This document shows, piece after piece, positions 1 through 8,732 of a stretch of DNA of 36,798 nt. The translations under genes and the position numbers were made by a program. The stretch lies in the IMG/VR virus record IMGVR_UViG_3300030329_004891, positions 1 to 36,798 of that record, one strand, 5' to 3'. Under the pieces are notes generated by a model that worked only from the letters and a program-made list of their open reading frames with translations, ran no database searches and was not told the origin of the DNA. This DNA is from a virus. The stretch's first letter is position 1, and the number at the start of each line of letters is the position of its first letter.

Positions 1-107
1 GTCTTTCATGCAACTTTCAAAAATAAGGAGGGGGGGGGTATAAAAATTACAACAATAGATCAGGCTACAGATAACTGTATAAATAGAAGGAGTAAAAATA
101 GAAATTA

Positions 108-623
108 ATGAATAAATTACAGATTAAATGTGTAGGAAGTGATGCAATAGAAATAAATAAACTACAAAGCTTTCAGGGTAATTTAAAAATTCTATCAGAA
201 GATCAAAAAAGTAAATTAAAAAATAGTATTTTAGAAAATGGCTTTATAGCACCAGTCTTTATCTGGAAAGATTCAGACCAGGAAGCAAAAAATTATATTT
301 TAGATGGACATCAAAGACTTGTTGTATTAAAAGAATTACAACAAGAAGGAATGGAAATCCCTAAAATACCTGTTTCATATATAGAAGCAAAAAATTTAAG
401 TGAAGCAAAAAAAAGATTGCTTTTAATTGCTTCTGCTTATGGAAAAACTACTAAAGAACGATTAACCGATTACTTAAATACTTCAGGATTAGATATAGAA
501 GTTTTAGATAATACAACATTTATGTTAAGTCAAAAAGATTTAGATAATTTATTAGAAGAAGATCCAACAATAGAACCTTTTAAATTAGAGCATATTTGTC
601 CATCTTGCGGTTATGAATACTAA
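108..623 (+). CDS. ParB/Srx-like nuclease-domain protein
   Basis: A 171-residue protein with the ParB/Srx fold signature: an early helix-strand region followed by YILDGHQRLVVLKEL, where GHQR (residues 67-70) is the usual DGHHR/GHQR phosphate-binding box. The C-terminus carries a CPSCGYEY zinc-ribbon-like tail. In phages such proteins often sit beside DNA methyltransferases, and here the stop overlaps the start of the methylase by 11 bases, so translation is probably coupled. The ATG at 108 is the first start after an in-frame TAG at 99-101. The best ribosome site, AAGGAG at 87-92, is 15 bases away, which is unusually far. The domain call is good. Whether the protein cuts DNA, or guides or protects it together with the methylase, is not visible. 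Confidence 0.8.
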   Translation: MNKLQIKCVGSDAIEINKLQSFQGNLKILSEDQKSKLKNSILENGFIAPVFIWKDSDQEAKNYILDGHQRLVVLKELQQEGMEIPKIPVSYIEAKNLSEAKKRLLLIASAYGKTTKERLTDYLNTSGLDIEVLDNTTFMLSQKDLDNLLEEDPTIEPFKLEHICPSCGYEY

Positions 624-1614
624 ACTTAAAGTTATTAGTTTATTTGCAGGAATTGGTGGATCTAGTTATGGATATAAAAAAGCAGGGTGTGAAGTAATTG
701 CAGCAATAGAATTTTTATCTGATGCTATAAGTAATTATAAACTAAATAATCCAACAGCTAAAACATATTGTGAAGATATAAGAAAACTAGATCCTTTAGA
801 AATTTTAAAAGAATTAAAATTACAACCTGGAGAATTGGATATTTTAGATGGGTCTCCACCATGTACAGGTTTTTCAATAGCAGGACTTGGTCATCATAAA
901 AAAGTAAAAATAAATAATCCTAAACAATATTCTAATACACACAAACATCAAAGAGTAGATGATTTATTTGGCGAATATATAAGATTTGTAAAACATATAC
1001 AACCAAAGACATTTGTAGCAGAAAATGTTAAAGGAATGATACAGGGTAAGTTTAAAGGGTTTTTTAATAATATTTTAAAAGAATTATCAAATTGTGGTTA
1101 TATAGTAGAAGCCCGATTAATGGATTCACAACATTACAAAGTACCGCAAACAAGAAAAAGAATTATTATTAGAGGAATTAGAAAAGATTTAAATAAAAAA
1201 ATACTATGGCCTAAAAGGTTATCTGAAACAGCAAAACTAAAAGACTATTTAAAATTTAAAGAAAAAGATAATAGTGAACGTTATGAATTAAAAGAAGGGA
1301 ATCAAGGGTATAATGATTATTATAAAATAATACCTGGTGAAAATTTTTCAAAAATATATGATGGAAAAAAATCATTTAATTTTCATCGTTCTTCATGGGA
1401 TAAACCTTCTCCCACAGTACCAGCCGCAGCTAATATTTTTCATCCTGATGAGCCTAGGTCTTTTTCTTTAAAAGAATACTATAAAATATTTGGTTTAGGA
1501 GAAAATTTTCAATTAAAAGGATCGTTTTATAAAAAAACAACTTTTTTAGGAAGAATGGTTGTTCCTGCTATAACAGAGAATCTTGCAATTTATATAAAAA
1601 AAGAATTATTATAA
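613..1614 (+). CDS. DNA (cytosine-5) methyltransferase
   Basis: A 333-residue C5 cytosine methylase with the family motifs in order: motif I LFAGIGGSSYG (residues 10-20, S-adenosylmethionine binding), motif IV GSPPCTGFS with catalytic Cys84, motif VI ENV (137-139), motif VIII QTRKR (179-183), and a C-terminal part resembling motifs IX-X. It would methylate cytosine at C5 in a recognition sequence that cannot be read from the protein. No partner restriction enzyme is recognisable, so it is likely an orphan methylase that protects phage DNA from host restriction. It overlaps the ParB-like gene upstream. The length is normal for a small Dcm-type enzyme and all core motifs are intact, so it is probably active. 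Confidence 0.93.
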   Translation: MNTKLKVISLFAGIGGSSYGYKKAGCEVIAAIEFLSDAISNYKLNNPTAKTYCEDIRKLDPLEILKELKLQPGELDILDGSPPCTGFSIAGLGHHKKVKINNPKQYSNTHKHQRVDDLFGEYIRFVKHIQPKTFVAENVKGMIQGKFKGFFNNILKELSNCGYIVEARLMDSQHYKVPQTRKRIIIRGIRKDLNKKILWPKRLSETAKLKDYLKFKEKDNSERYELKEGNQGYNDYYKIIPGENFSKIYDGKKSFNFHRSSWDKPSPTVPAAANIFHPDEPRSFSLKEYYKIFGLGENFQLKGSFYKKTTFLGRMVVPAITENLAIYIKKELL

Positions 1615-1617
1615 ATA

Positions 1618-1728
1618 ATGACTTGGTTAATAATTGTTGCTTTCTTTAGTTATTCGTTAGTGACAATACTATGTTTAATATTAGCTAAATACAGGGCGGA
1701 TAAAATAAGAAAAAATGGCAGTAACTAA
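1618..1728 (+). CDS. small single-pass membrane peptide (36 aa)
   Basis: A 36-codon frame that starts two bases after the methylase TAA and overlaps the terminase small-subunit start by 14 bases. It begins MTWLIIVAFFSYSLVTILCL, a hydrophobic stretch long enough for one membrane helix, followed by a basic tail (KYRADKIRKNGSN) that would face the cytoplasm. It fills the only gap between the methylase and TerS, with the overlapping style used throughout this genome. There is no obvious ribosome site, so it may rely on coupling. Function is unknown. A holin-like or exclusion peptide is possible but not shown. Confidence 0.5.
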   Translation: MTWLIIVAFFSYSLVTILCLILAKYRADKIRKNGSN

Positions 1729-2206
1729 AAGAGCACCTGGAGCAGGAAGACCAAGAAAACCTACTTCCATAGTAAAACTGGAAGGTGGCAGACAGGTAAA
1801 AAAACCAAAAAATGAACCATTGCCATTAGTAACCTACAAAAGACCTCCAGGCAATTTAAATACTAAAGCGAAAGAAAAATGGGAAGAATTGGGACCAAAG
1901 TTGTACAAACTTGGTTTGTTAACAGAATTAGATTTAGATTCATTTGAAGCGTTATGCATCACTTACGCAAAATGGAAAGAAGCAGAAGAAAAAGCAACTG
2001 TGGGAGTAATACAGGCTCCAAGCGGATATGTGCAAATAAATCCTATGATTTCTGTAGCAAGAGGATATTTTACTCAATATAAAGCTTTATTAATTGAGTT
2101 TGGAATGTCTCCAGCAGCAAGAACAAAAATAGAAGCAATGCCTGCTTCTGGTGAACAAATACCTTTAGAGGAACTTTTATCTGGCCCACGTCTCGTTAAG
2201 AAATAA
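1715..2206 (+). CDS. terS: terminase small subunit, P27 family
   Basis: A 163-residue protein that opens with the Gly/Pro/Arg-rich segment APGAGRPRKPTSIVKLEGG and continues PPGNLNTKAKEKWEELGPKL, the pattern of P27-type small terminases. The rest is helical and ends in a polar tail. It would recognise the packaging site and recruit the large subunit. It lies directly upstream of TerL and downstream of the HNH gene if the contig is closed into a circle (HNH-TerS-TerL is a standard order). The ATG at 1715 is preceded by AAGAAAAA only, so a strong ribosome site is absent. Confidence 0.88.
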   Translation: MAVTKRAPGAGRPRKPTSIVKLEGGRQVKKPKNEPLPLVTYKRPPGNLNTKAKEKWEELGPKLYKLGLLTELDLDSFEALCITYAKWKEAEEKATVGVIQAPSGYVQINPMISVARGYFTQYKALLIEFGMSPAARTKIEAMPASGEQIPLEELLSGPRLVKK

Positions 2207-3791
2207 CAGAAAAAGAATAACTCATAATGGAACCAGATATGAGTTTGTTCAGGAAAAAGCAGATTTTGCAATTAATTTTTTTGAAAAACTTTTAACTCAT
2301 AATAAAGGTCAATGGGCTAAGAAACCATTTTTTTTAATTCCCTACCAGGAAGAATTTATTAGTGAAGTTTTTGGTTGGGTAGATAAGCACGGAATGAGAA
2401 TGATCAGAACAGCTTATTTAGAAATCCCTAAAAAAAACGGAAAAAGTCCTTTAGCTGCTGGGGTAGCTTTGTATCTTTTATGTGCTGATAGTGAACCAGG
2501 GGCAGAAATTTATGGAGCAGCAGGAGATAGAGAACAAGCTGGCATTGTATATAACTACGCTTTAGATATGGTAAGAAATTCTGAATATTTACAAAAAAGA
2601 TTAAAAGTTATTGAAAGCAGAAAAAGAATAATTGACATTTCAACAGGTTCTGTTTTTGTAGCTGTGAGTAGTGATGTGCCGACAAAGCATGGACCCAACT
2701 TACATGGAGTAGTTTTTGATGAGCTTCATGCTCAAAGAAACAGGGATTTATGGGACACGCTAACAACTGGAACAGCAGCAAGAAGGCAACCATTGATCAC
2801 TGCAATAACTACAGCAGGAATTTATGCAGAAAATCATATATGTTGGGAACAACATGAGTATAGTTTACAGGTTGCTAAAGATCCATTTTTAGATCCTACA
2901 CATTTTTCCATGATATTTTCTGCTGACCGTGAAGATGATTGGAGAGAAGAAAAAACGTGGTTTAAAGCTAATCCTGCTTTAGGAGTTTTTAGAAGTTTAG
3001 AACATATTAAAAACGAATCAAAAAAAGCAGAAAAAAGCCCAGCCTATCAGAACACTTTTAGAAGGCTTTTTTTAAATCAGTGGACTGCTCAAACTGAAAG
3101 ATGGATTGATATGGTGCGTTGGAAGGAAACAGCAGGAGAGGTGTATGAAGAAGACCTTTTAAATGAAATGTGCTACTGTGGACTAGATTTGTCAGTCAGA
3201 ATAGACTTGACTGCTTTTGTAATGGTTTTTCCAGATGAAGAAGGCTACTATGATATACTTGCTAAGTTTTGGATGCCTGAAGATGAAATTCAAACGAGAA
3301 CAAGAAGAGATAACGTTCCATATGAGTCTTGGGTCCAAAATGGTTGGATTAAAGCAATACCTGGAGCAACAGTAGATTTGGATGAAGTGTTAGATGATAT
3401 TGCAATTTATAGTGATAGGTTTAATTGTGCTTCTATTGCTTATGACAGGTGGGGAGCATCTCATATTAGTAAAAGAATAGAAAATGAACTGGGAATTGAA
3501 ATGGTGCAATTTGGTCAAGGTTATGCAAGTATGTCGGAACCTTCTAAAAGTTTAATTGCTACTATGGCTGAAAAAAAATTAAGACATGGTAATAATCCTG
3601 TTTTAAATTGGAATGCAGAATCAGTTTCGGTTGTTCAGGATGCAGCAGGGAATATTAAACCGGTTAAGCCTAATAGAAGATCATCAAGTTTGCGAATAGA
3701 TGGAATTGTAAGTTTAATTATGGCATTTTCTTTAGCATTAAATAATCAAAAAAATTCGGTTTATGACTATAGGGGTCTAACAGTAATATAA
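2181..3791 (+). CDS. terL: terminase large subunit, non-AUG start
   Basis: ATPase and nuclease motor that packages DNA into the prohead. The ATPase loop IPKKNGKSPLAAG and the acidic FDELH of Walker B are clear, and acidic residues of an RNase H-like nuclease follow (GLDLSVRIDLT, AYDRWG). The first ATG (2394) would start only nine residues before the Walker loop and delete the conserved N-terminus. The frame upstream is open to a TAG at 2166 and encodes the expected segment (YEFVQEKADF, KGQWAKKPFF, LIPYQEEF). No ATG, GTG or TTG occurs between 2169 and 2394. I place the start at CTG 2181, seven bases after GAGGAA, giving 536 residues and a 26-base overlap with TerS. A +1 frameshift from TerS or a sequencing indel remain possible. 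The stop overlaps the portal start (TAATG). Confidence 0.88.
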   Translation: MAHVSLRNNRKRITHNGTRYEFVQEKADFAINFFEKLLTHNKGQWAKKPFFLIPYQEEFISEVFGWVDKHGMRMIRTAYLEIPKKNGKSPLAAGVALYLLCADSEPGAEIYGAAGDREQAGIVYNYALDMVRNSEYLQKRLKVIESRKRIIDISTGSVFVAVSSDVPTKHGPNLHGVVFDELHAQRNRDLWDTLTTGTAARRQPLITAITTAGIYAENHICWEQHEYSLQVAKDPFLDPTHFSMIFSADREDDWREEKTWFKANPALGVFRSLEHIKNESKKAEKSPAYQNTFRRLFLNQWTAQTERWIDMVRWKETAGEVYEEDLLNEMCYCGLDLSVRIDLTAFVMVFPDEEGYYDILAKFWMPEDEIQTRTRRDNVPYESWVQNGWIKAIPGATVDLDEVLDDIAIYSDRFNCASIAYDRWGASHISKRIENELGIEMVQFGQGYASMSEPSKSLIATMAEKKLRHGNNPVLNWNAESVSVVQDAAGNIKPVKPNRRSSSLRIDGIVSLIMAFSLALNNQKNSVYDYRGLTVI

Positions 3792-5839
3792 TGGGAATTG
3801 GAGACTTTTTTAAAAGAGCAAAAAAAATAACTCAATCTCAAGGTGAGATAATAAGAATTTTATCTGGAGAACAAACTTCAGCAGGTATTTTAGTAGATCA
3901 GAATAATGCTTTTCAAATTACAGCAGTAAAAGCAGCAGTAACAAGAATAAGTGAATTTATAGCTACCTTACCTCTAAAGTTATACAGAAGGGTTGGAGAA
4001 AGAGGTAAAGAAGAAGCTAAAGATCATTATTTGTATGATTTAATGAGTAAACAACCTAATAGATTTATGACTTCATATACTTGGAGAGAGACGGCTGAGA
4101 TACAGACTTTATTATGGGGTAATCATTTCTCTCAAATTATGCGAGATCGCTTAGGAAGGATTGCATCGATAACACCTCTTCAGGCAGGAGCAACTCAAGT
4201 AAAAGTAGTTGATAATGTTTTGACTTATCATTATGAAAAAAAAGATGGGGGTTTACGAATATTCCCACAAGATGAAATTTTCCATTTAGCTTGGTTTGCT
4301 TATAACGGGTTGCAAGCACCTGATCCAGTTGTTCAAGCAAGAGATGCCTTTGGTTTAAGTCTAGGTTTGGAAAAATTTGCAAGTAATTATTTGGCTAATG
4401 AAGCAGCACCTTCTGGGGTTTTAGAAATGAAAGGTGCATTAAGAAATGAAGAAGCACGACAAAGATTAAAAGATGATTGGAAAAAGAAACAGGGAAAATG
4501 GGGGAATAAATCATCTGTAGCTGTTTTAGAGCAAGGTATGGAATTTAAACCAATTGCTAATTCACCTCAAGAAAGTCAATTAATTGAAGAAAGAAAATTT
4601 ATGGTAACTGAGATAGCTCGGTTTTTTAATATTCCTCCCCATCTTATTGCAGATTTAGAACACGCTACATTTTCAAATGTTGAAGAGCAACAGAGAGAAT
4701 TTATTAACTTTTGTATGTTACCCTGGTTAGTTAGATGGGAACAAGCATTAGATGCTCAACTTCTTACAAACGAAGAGAAGAAGAGCTTGTTTTTTAAATT
4801 TCAAGTACAAGCTTTATTAAGAGGAGATGCAGAATCAAGAGCTAATTTTTATGCTTCGGGTAAACAGTGGGGATGGCTTTCAAGTGATAATATTAGAGAG
4901 TTGGAAGATATGAATCCTCTGCCAGAAGGTCAGGGAGATGTATTTTTACAACCACTAAATATGGTTGATGCATCAGAGGCTCCGACAGAATTTGGAATTA
5001 ATGCAAATAGAAGTATTTCAAAAGAAAAACAAGAAAAAAGAAATAAAAAAAATGCAATACAAAGAAGTAAATATGCTGAAGATTTCATAGAACTTTTAGA
5101 AGATGGATGGTCAAGAGTAGTAAATGCAGAAGTTCAGGATATTAAAAAATTAATAAATAAAAATTTATCACAAAGAAATACTAATCAATTAATGCAAGAA
5201 GTTGAACAATATTATTTAAAAGATAGCTCAAGAATAATACCAGAAAGAACAAGTGCAATTTATAAATCCATTACATCTTTAATTAGCAATAGTCTTATAG
5301 ATGATACTGGAACAAGATTGACAGAATTTGAAAGAGATCGTTTTTTAAAAGAATATATGGATAATTTAACAGGTGAGTACAGGTTATTAGCTGTTAATCA
5401 ACTAAGTGATGTAATAATTAAATCTCAAGAAAACAATATACCTGTTAAAGAAGCATTAACAGAAAGATTAGATCAGTGGAAAGAAAGAAAAGCAGGGAAA
5501 ATGGCAAGGATACAAAGCTACCAAGCAGTAAATGCAATAGCTTTAGAAAGTTTTAACAGATCACAAATGGTAAAAGAAATTAGATGGGTTAATGTAGGTG
5601 CTAAAAGTTGTGTTTTTTGTAAACATTTAGGTAGGAATGGAGGAAAAATTATTCCAGTAAATGATATGTTTGTAGAACAAGGAACTGATTTAGTTGTTGA
5701 TCCGAATCCTAATAATGCTCCTGTTTCACCTAAAAGTCCCTTTACTTCTGGATTGCAAAGAATACATATGTATAGAAAAATGAAACACCCCCCATTACAC
5801 AGGGGCTGTGATTGTCAAATAGCTCCAGTGGTTTTTTAA
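3791..5839 (+). CDS. portal protein fused to MuF-like domain
   Basis: A 682-residue protein. Residues about 15-400 are a siphovirus portal: ITAVKAAVTRISEFIATLPL near the N-terminus, then ARFFNIPPHLIADLEHATFS, typical of the HK97-type portal clip and stem. After a basic linker (about 410-430) comes a helical region ending in a Phage_Mu_F-like tail: SCVFCKHLGRNGG, then HPPLHRGCDCQIAP, the CxxC and HP-x-H-R-G-C-x-C metal-binding pattern of head morphogenesis proteins. Portal and MuF are usually separate adjacent genes, and here they are one frame. It forms the dodecameric DNA channel, and the MuF part may be internal or act in head assembly. The TAATG overlaps at both ends suggest coupled translation with TerL and the protease. 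Confidence 0.9.
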   Translation: MGIGDFFKRAKKITQSQGEIIRILSGEQTSAGILVDQNNAFQITAVKAAVTRISEFIATLPLKLYRRVGERGKEEAKDHYLYDLMSKQPNRFMTSYTWRETAEIQTLLWGNHFSQIMRDRLGRIASITPLQAGATQVKVVDNVLTYHYEKKDGGLRIFPQDEIFHLAWFAYNGLQAPDPVVQARDAFGLSLGLEKFASNYLANEAAPSGVLEMKGALRNEEARQRLKDDWKKKQGKWGNKSSVAVLEQGMEFKPIANSPQESQLIEERKFMVTEIARFFNIPPHLIADLEHATFSNVEEQQREFINFCMLPWLVRWEQALDAQLLTNEEKKSLFFKFQVQALLRGDAESRANFYASGKQWGWLSSDNIRELEDMNPLPEGQGDVFLQPLNMVDASEAPTEFGINANRSISKEKQEKRNKKNAIQRSKYAEDFIELLEDGWSRVVNAEVQDIKKLINKNLSQRNTNQLMQEVEQYYLKDSSRIIPERTSAIYKSITSLISNSLIDDTGTRLTEFERDRFLKEYMDNLTGEYRLLAVNQLSDVIIKSQENNIPVKEALTERLDQWKERKAGKMARIQSYQAVNAIALESFNRSQMVKEIRWVNVGAKSCVFCKHLGRNGGKIIPVNDMFVEQGTDLVVDPNPNNAPVSPKSPFTSGLQRIHMYRKMKHPPLHRGCDCQIAPVVF

Positions 5840-6699
5840 TGCCTTTACCAGAACCAAAAAACACGGAAAAAGAAGATGAATTTATTTCGAGATGTGTATC
5901 AGACTTAACAGACATTGGAGAAGGAAACAATAATGATCAACGGTTAGCAATTTGTAGTTCAATATGGAGAAAAAAAATGGAACAAAAAAGTAAAGAAACA
6001 AAAAAAGAATTTAGAGCTATTCAATGTGAAATAAGAATGGCAGAAGATGCAGAAAATACTTTAGTTGGATATGCAGCTAAATATGATGTATGGTCTGGTC
6101 CTTTAGTAGGATTTCGGGAAAGAATAAAAAACGGAGCATTTGACAGGGCTATTGCTGAAAATCAAGATGTCCGAGCTTTATGGAATCACGATTCTAATTT
6201 TATTTTAGGTAGAACAAAATCAGGAACTTTAAAACTAGAAACAGATGATATCGGTTTAAAAGTAAAAATTACACCACCAGATACAACTTGGGCTAAAGAT
6301 TTAATGAGTAGTATTAAGCGTGGTGATGTAAACCAAATGAGTTTTGGATTTACAGTAAAGGATGATAAATTCTGGCAAGAAGAAAAAACAGGAGAAATAT
6401 TACGAGAATTAAGAGATGTTGACTTGTTTGATGTTAGTCCTGTTACCTATCCTGCTTATGAGCAAACTGAAGTTTTTACTTCAAGAGAGAAAAAAATTAT
6501 GTCTGCTGTGCGTAAGCATGAGCATGGTTTTGAATTGAATAAAGAAGAAAAAGATATAATAATAGAAATGGTCAAAAATAAAGATGCTGTGGATGCAGTA
6601 CCTGAAGACCAAGAGCAAGACCAAAATCGGACGATGGAGGAATTTGCAAAACAAGAAAAAAATCGTTATGAGAAGATTAGGAGAAAATATGATAAATAA
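5839..6699 (+). CDS. prohead protease, HK97 (U35) family
   Basis: A 286-residue protein. Residues 1-50 are a small N-terminal module (PKNTEKEDEFISRCVSD... NDQRLAICSSIW) with the paired Cys pattern often fused ahead of phage proteases. The protease domain follows: GYAAKYDV, FRERIKNGAFDRAI, then VRALWNHDSNFILGRT (catalytic His region) and MSFGFTV (catalytic Ser region), then VDLFDVSPVTYPAYEQTEV, the classical end of the domain. A charged tail follows. It would cleave the capsid delta domain and itself during maturation. The start is the ATG overlapping the portal TAA. The longer TTG-initiated frame is not needed. Its last bases overlap the capsid gene. Confidence 0.93.
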   Translation: MPLPEPKNTEKEDEFISRCVSDLTDIGEGNNNDQRLAICSSIWRKKMEQKSKETKKEFRAIQCEIRMAEDAENTLVGYAAKYDVWSGPLVGFRERIKNGAFDRAIAENQDVRALWNHDSNFILGRTKSGTLKLETDDIGLKVKITPPDTTWAKDLMSSIKRGDVNQMSFGFTVKDDKFWQEEKTGEILRELRDVDLFDVSPVTYPAYEQTEVFTSREKKIMSAVRKHEHGFELNKEEKDIIIEMVKNKDAVDAVPEDQEQDQNRTMEEFAKQEKNRYEKIRRKYDK

Positions 6700-7930
6700 T
6701 GGAGAAATTCGAAAACTCCAGGACAAACTAACTAATCTGACAAAAGACAATCGAGATTTACTAGCAAGAACAGTAGAAGCTGGTAAAGAAATGAATCAAG
6801 AAGAATGGAATCAATACAACAAACGTGATGAAGAAATTTCTATGCTTGATGAGCAACTTTCTAAAGTTCAAGAATTTTATGAAAGAGATCAAAGATTGTC
6901 TGAGCCTGTTGGAATAGTAGAAACACCTGAAGAAAAACAACCTGAACCTAGCGAAGAGTTTAGAGCTAAGGCTTTTGAAAAGTTATTAGTTCCAAAAGCT
7001 GACAGGTCAGGATCACAGGTTTTAACCCAGGAAGAGAGAGCAGCTTTACAAACTGATGATTTACCTGGAGGTGGATATAATGTCCTTCCAGAAAGGTTTG
7101 TAACTGAATTGCTTAAAAAAATAGAAGATACAACTTTTATGAGAGCTTTAAGCACTAATCAGGTTCTTTTAGAAGCTGTTTCATTAGGAGTACCAACTCT
7201 TGAAACTAATTTTGCAGATTCTGACTGGCAAGGTGAAGTAGCTACAGTTTCTGTAGATACAAGTGCAGTATTTGGTAAGAGGGAACTTAGTCCTCACTTA
7301 AATGTTAAACTTGTAAAAGCTTCAAGAAACTATGTACGCAATGCAGCACAACCAGTAGCAGATTTTGTTAGGGATGAGTTTGCTCGATTATTTGGCGAGA
7401 CCGAAGAGAGGGCATTCCTGAGTGGCAATGGGGTTCAAAAACCTCTTGGAGTATTTACTGCCAGTTCAGAAGGTATTTCAACAAGTAGAGATGTAAGTAC
7501 TGGAAATAGCACTACGGCTATTGTAGCTGATAATCTATTTGAAGTTGCTTATAGCTTAAAAGAAGGATACTTCAATCGATCGACATGGATCGGATCTAGA
7601 GATTGGGTTAAAAAAGTTAGGTTACTCAAAGATGATAATAATCAATATTTGTGGCAACCAGGTATAGCTGGTAATAGACCGAATACGATTATCGATCGTC
7701 CTTATCGCATGAGTGAATTTGCACCATCAACCTTTACTGCTTCCCAGTATGTAGCTATTTTAGGTGATTTTTCTTATTACTGGATTGCTACAGCTTTGGA
7801 TATGCAAATTCAAGTACTAAACGAACTATATGCAGCAAGCAACCAGATTGGTTGGATTGGTAGGCAAGAATGTGATGGAATGCCGATCTATGAAGAAGCA
7901 TTTGCTCGACAGCAATTAGCAGCGAGTTAG
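6689..7930 (+). CDS. major capsid protein, HK97 fold
   Basis: A 413-residue protein of the Phage_capsid family. Residues 1-75 are helical and charged (IRKLQDKLTNLTKDNRDLLA), the delta/scaffold region removed by the protease. The shell domain follows: GGGYNVLPERFVTELLKKI, then VSLGVPTLETNF, ERAFLSGNGVQKPLGVF, and SRDWVKKVRLLKDDNNQYLW, all typical HK97 landmarks. The start chosen is the ATG at 6689, six bases after AGGAG. The longer frame upstream only shadows the protease gene. The protease stop lies inside the capsid start, so the two are coupled. Confidence 0.95.
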   Translation: MINNGEIRKLQDKLTNLTKDNRDLLARTVEAGKEMNQEEWNQYNKRDEEISMLDEQLSKVQEFYERDQRLSEPVGIVETPEEKQPEPSEEFRAKAFEKLLVPKADRSGSQVLTQEERAALQTDDLPGGGYNVLPERFVTELLKKIEDTTFMRALSTNQVLLEAVSLGVPTLETNFADSDWQGEVATVSVDTSAVFGKRELSPHLNVKLVKASRNYVRNAAQPVADFVRDEFARLFGETEERAFLSGNGVQKPLGVFTASSEGISTSRDVSTGNSTTAIVADNLFEVAYSLKEGYFNRSTWIGSRDWVKKVRLLKDDNNQYLWQPGIAGNRPNTIIDRPYRMSEFAPSTFTASQYVAILGDFSYYWIATALDMQIQVLNELYAASNQIGWIGRQECDGMPIYEEAFARQQLAAS

Positions 7931-7940
7931 GAGATAGCAT

Positions 7941-8387
7941 ATGGGAATTAGAGGATTAAATTATAATACTGACAGCAGAGTTGTCAAAAATCACGTAGCA
8001 GCAGGAACAGGAACTAATGCTTGTACTCCAGTTGATATGCAGAACTTCGAAGGTGTTAGATTTGTAGTACCAGTTACTACTCACAAAAACGCTGGAACGG
8101 TTACGGTTACTTTTGCAGAAGCATCAGCAACCTCTGCAACTTTCAACACTTTGACAGGTACAAGTTTAAGTTTTACTGGAACTACTGTTGCAGATTCTAA
8201 AATCTTATTAGCTGATATATACCGTCCAAAAGATCGATATGTAAAAGCAACCGTAGTTGTTGCCACACAGAATTGTTCATTCGGCCCGGTCGTAGCTGAA
8301 TTGTATGGATCACGAAAATTGAAAACTACAAATTCAACTGCTTATCAAGTAGCTGATACTGATCAGCAATCATCGCCAAGTACTTAA
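7941..8387 (+). CDS. probable capsid decoration or stabilising protein
   Basis: A 148-residue protein rich in Thr, Val and Ala with alternating beta-strand patterns (VRFVVPVTTHKNAGTVTVTF) and a polar, disordered C-terminus (VADTDQQSSPST). It follows the capsid gene by ten bases, has a good ribosome site (TAGGAGATAGC), and is closed by the strong terminator at 8396-8418. Position and composition fit a head decoration protein made in high amounts with the capsid protein. I do not recognise the exact family. Confidence 0.6.
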   Translation: MGIRGLNYNTDSRVVKNHVAAGTGTNACTPVDMQNFEGVRFVVPVTTHKNAGTVTVTFAEASATSATFNTLTGTSLSFTGTTVADSKILLADIYRPKDRYVKATVVVATQNCSFGPVVAELYGSRKLKTTNSTAYQVADTDQQSSPST

Positions 8388-8395
8388 TAAGAGGT

Positions 8396-8425
8396 AGGTG
8401 GAGGGTAATCCTCCACCTTCTTTTA
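8396..8425 (+). terminator. strong intrinsic terminator after capsid genes
   Basis: AGGTGGAGG (8396-8404), loop GTAAT, CCTCCACCT (8410-8418), then TCTTTTAT. The stem is nine perfect base pairs and GC-rich. It separates the capsid and decoration genes from the connector and tail genes. Partial readthrough would give high capsid and lower tail expression. Confidence 0.88.
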
Positions 8426-8679
8426 TGTTAAGACTTTTACTATCTTTATGTTTAATAATAGGGATATCTTCATGTAGTTTTTTAAGGGACTCGCCAGGTG
8501 GCAGAGCATTATTAAAGGGTGATTCTATTTATTCTCACGGATATGAGTTTCATAATGTTTTGGCTTTAAAGGTAATACCTGCTCCTGATAACAGTATTGC
8601 AATAAAATTTATTAAAAATAATAAAGAATATACTTGTTTCAATAGTGGTTGCGTTGCTATTATAGTTAGTAAGGAATAG
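8425..8679 (+). CDS. small lipoprotein
   Basis: An 84-residue protein with a lipoprotein signal: MLRLLLSLCLIIGISSC, a hydrophobic run ending in a lipobox (ISSC, Cys17), so it is predicted to be lipid-anchored after export. The frame extends upstream to a GTG at 8398, but that start lies inside the terminator hairpin and would bury the signal. The ATG at 8425 is therefore preferred, though it has no clear ribosome site. The mature part is short, with one further Cys pair (YTCFNSGC). Phage lipoproteins in this place can mediate superinfection exclusion, but nothing here proves that. Confidence 0.65.
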   Translation: MLRLLLSLCLIIGISSCSFLRDSPGGRALLKGDSIYSHGYEFHNVLALKVIPAPDNSIAIKFIKNNKEYTCFNSGCVAIIVSKE

Positions 8680-8681
8680 GT

Positions 8682-8732
8682 ATGGCATACAAATCAAAGA
8701 AGAAAAAACCTAAAAAAAATATCAGAAAATAA
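8682..8732 (+). CDS. tiny basic peptide (16 aa)
   Basis: A 16-codon frame, MAYKSKKKKPKKNIRK, between the lipoprotein and the next gene. Its TAA overlaps the next ATG by one base (TAATG), the same coupling used at other junctions here. Ten of sixteen residues are Lys or Arg, so it would bind nucleic acid or act only as a translated leader that brings ribosomes to the next start. It is preceded by GGAATAGGT, a fair ribosome site. Short frames can occur by chance, so this is tentative. Confidence 0.4.
   Translation: MAYKSKKKKPKKNIRK

Noticed and set aside
6584-6688. Upstream extension of the capsid frame
   Set aside because: It overlaps the protease gene by 105 bases; ATG 6689 has a proper AGGAG site and gives a normal capsid length.
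8398-8424. GTG start of the lipoprotein at 8398
   Set aside because: It is inside the terminator hairpin and would hide the signal peptide; ATG 8425 is preferred.
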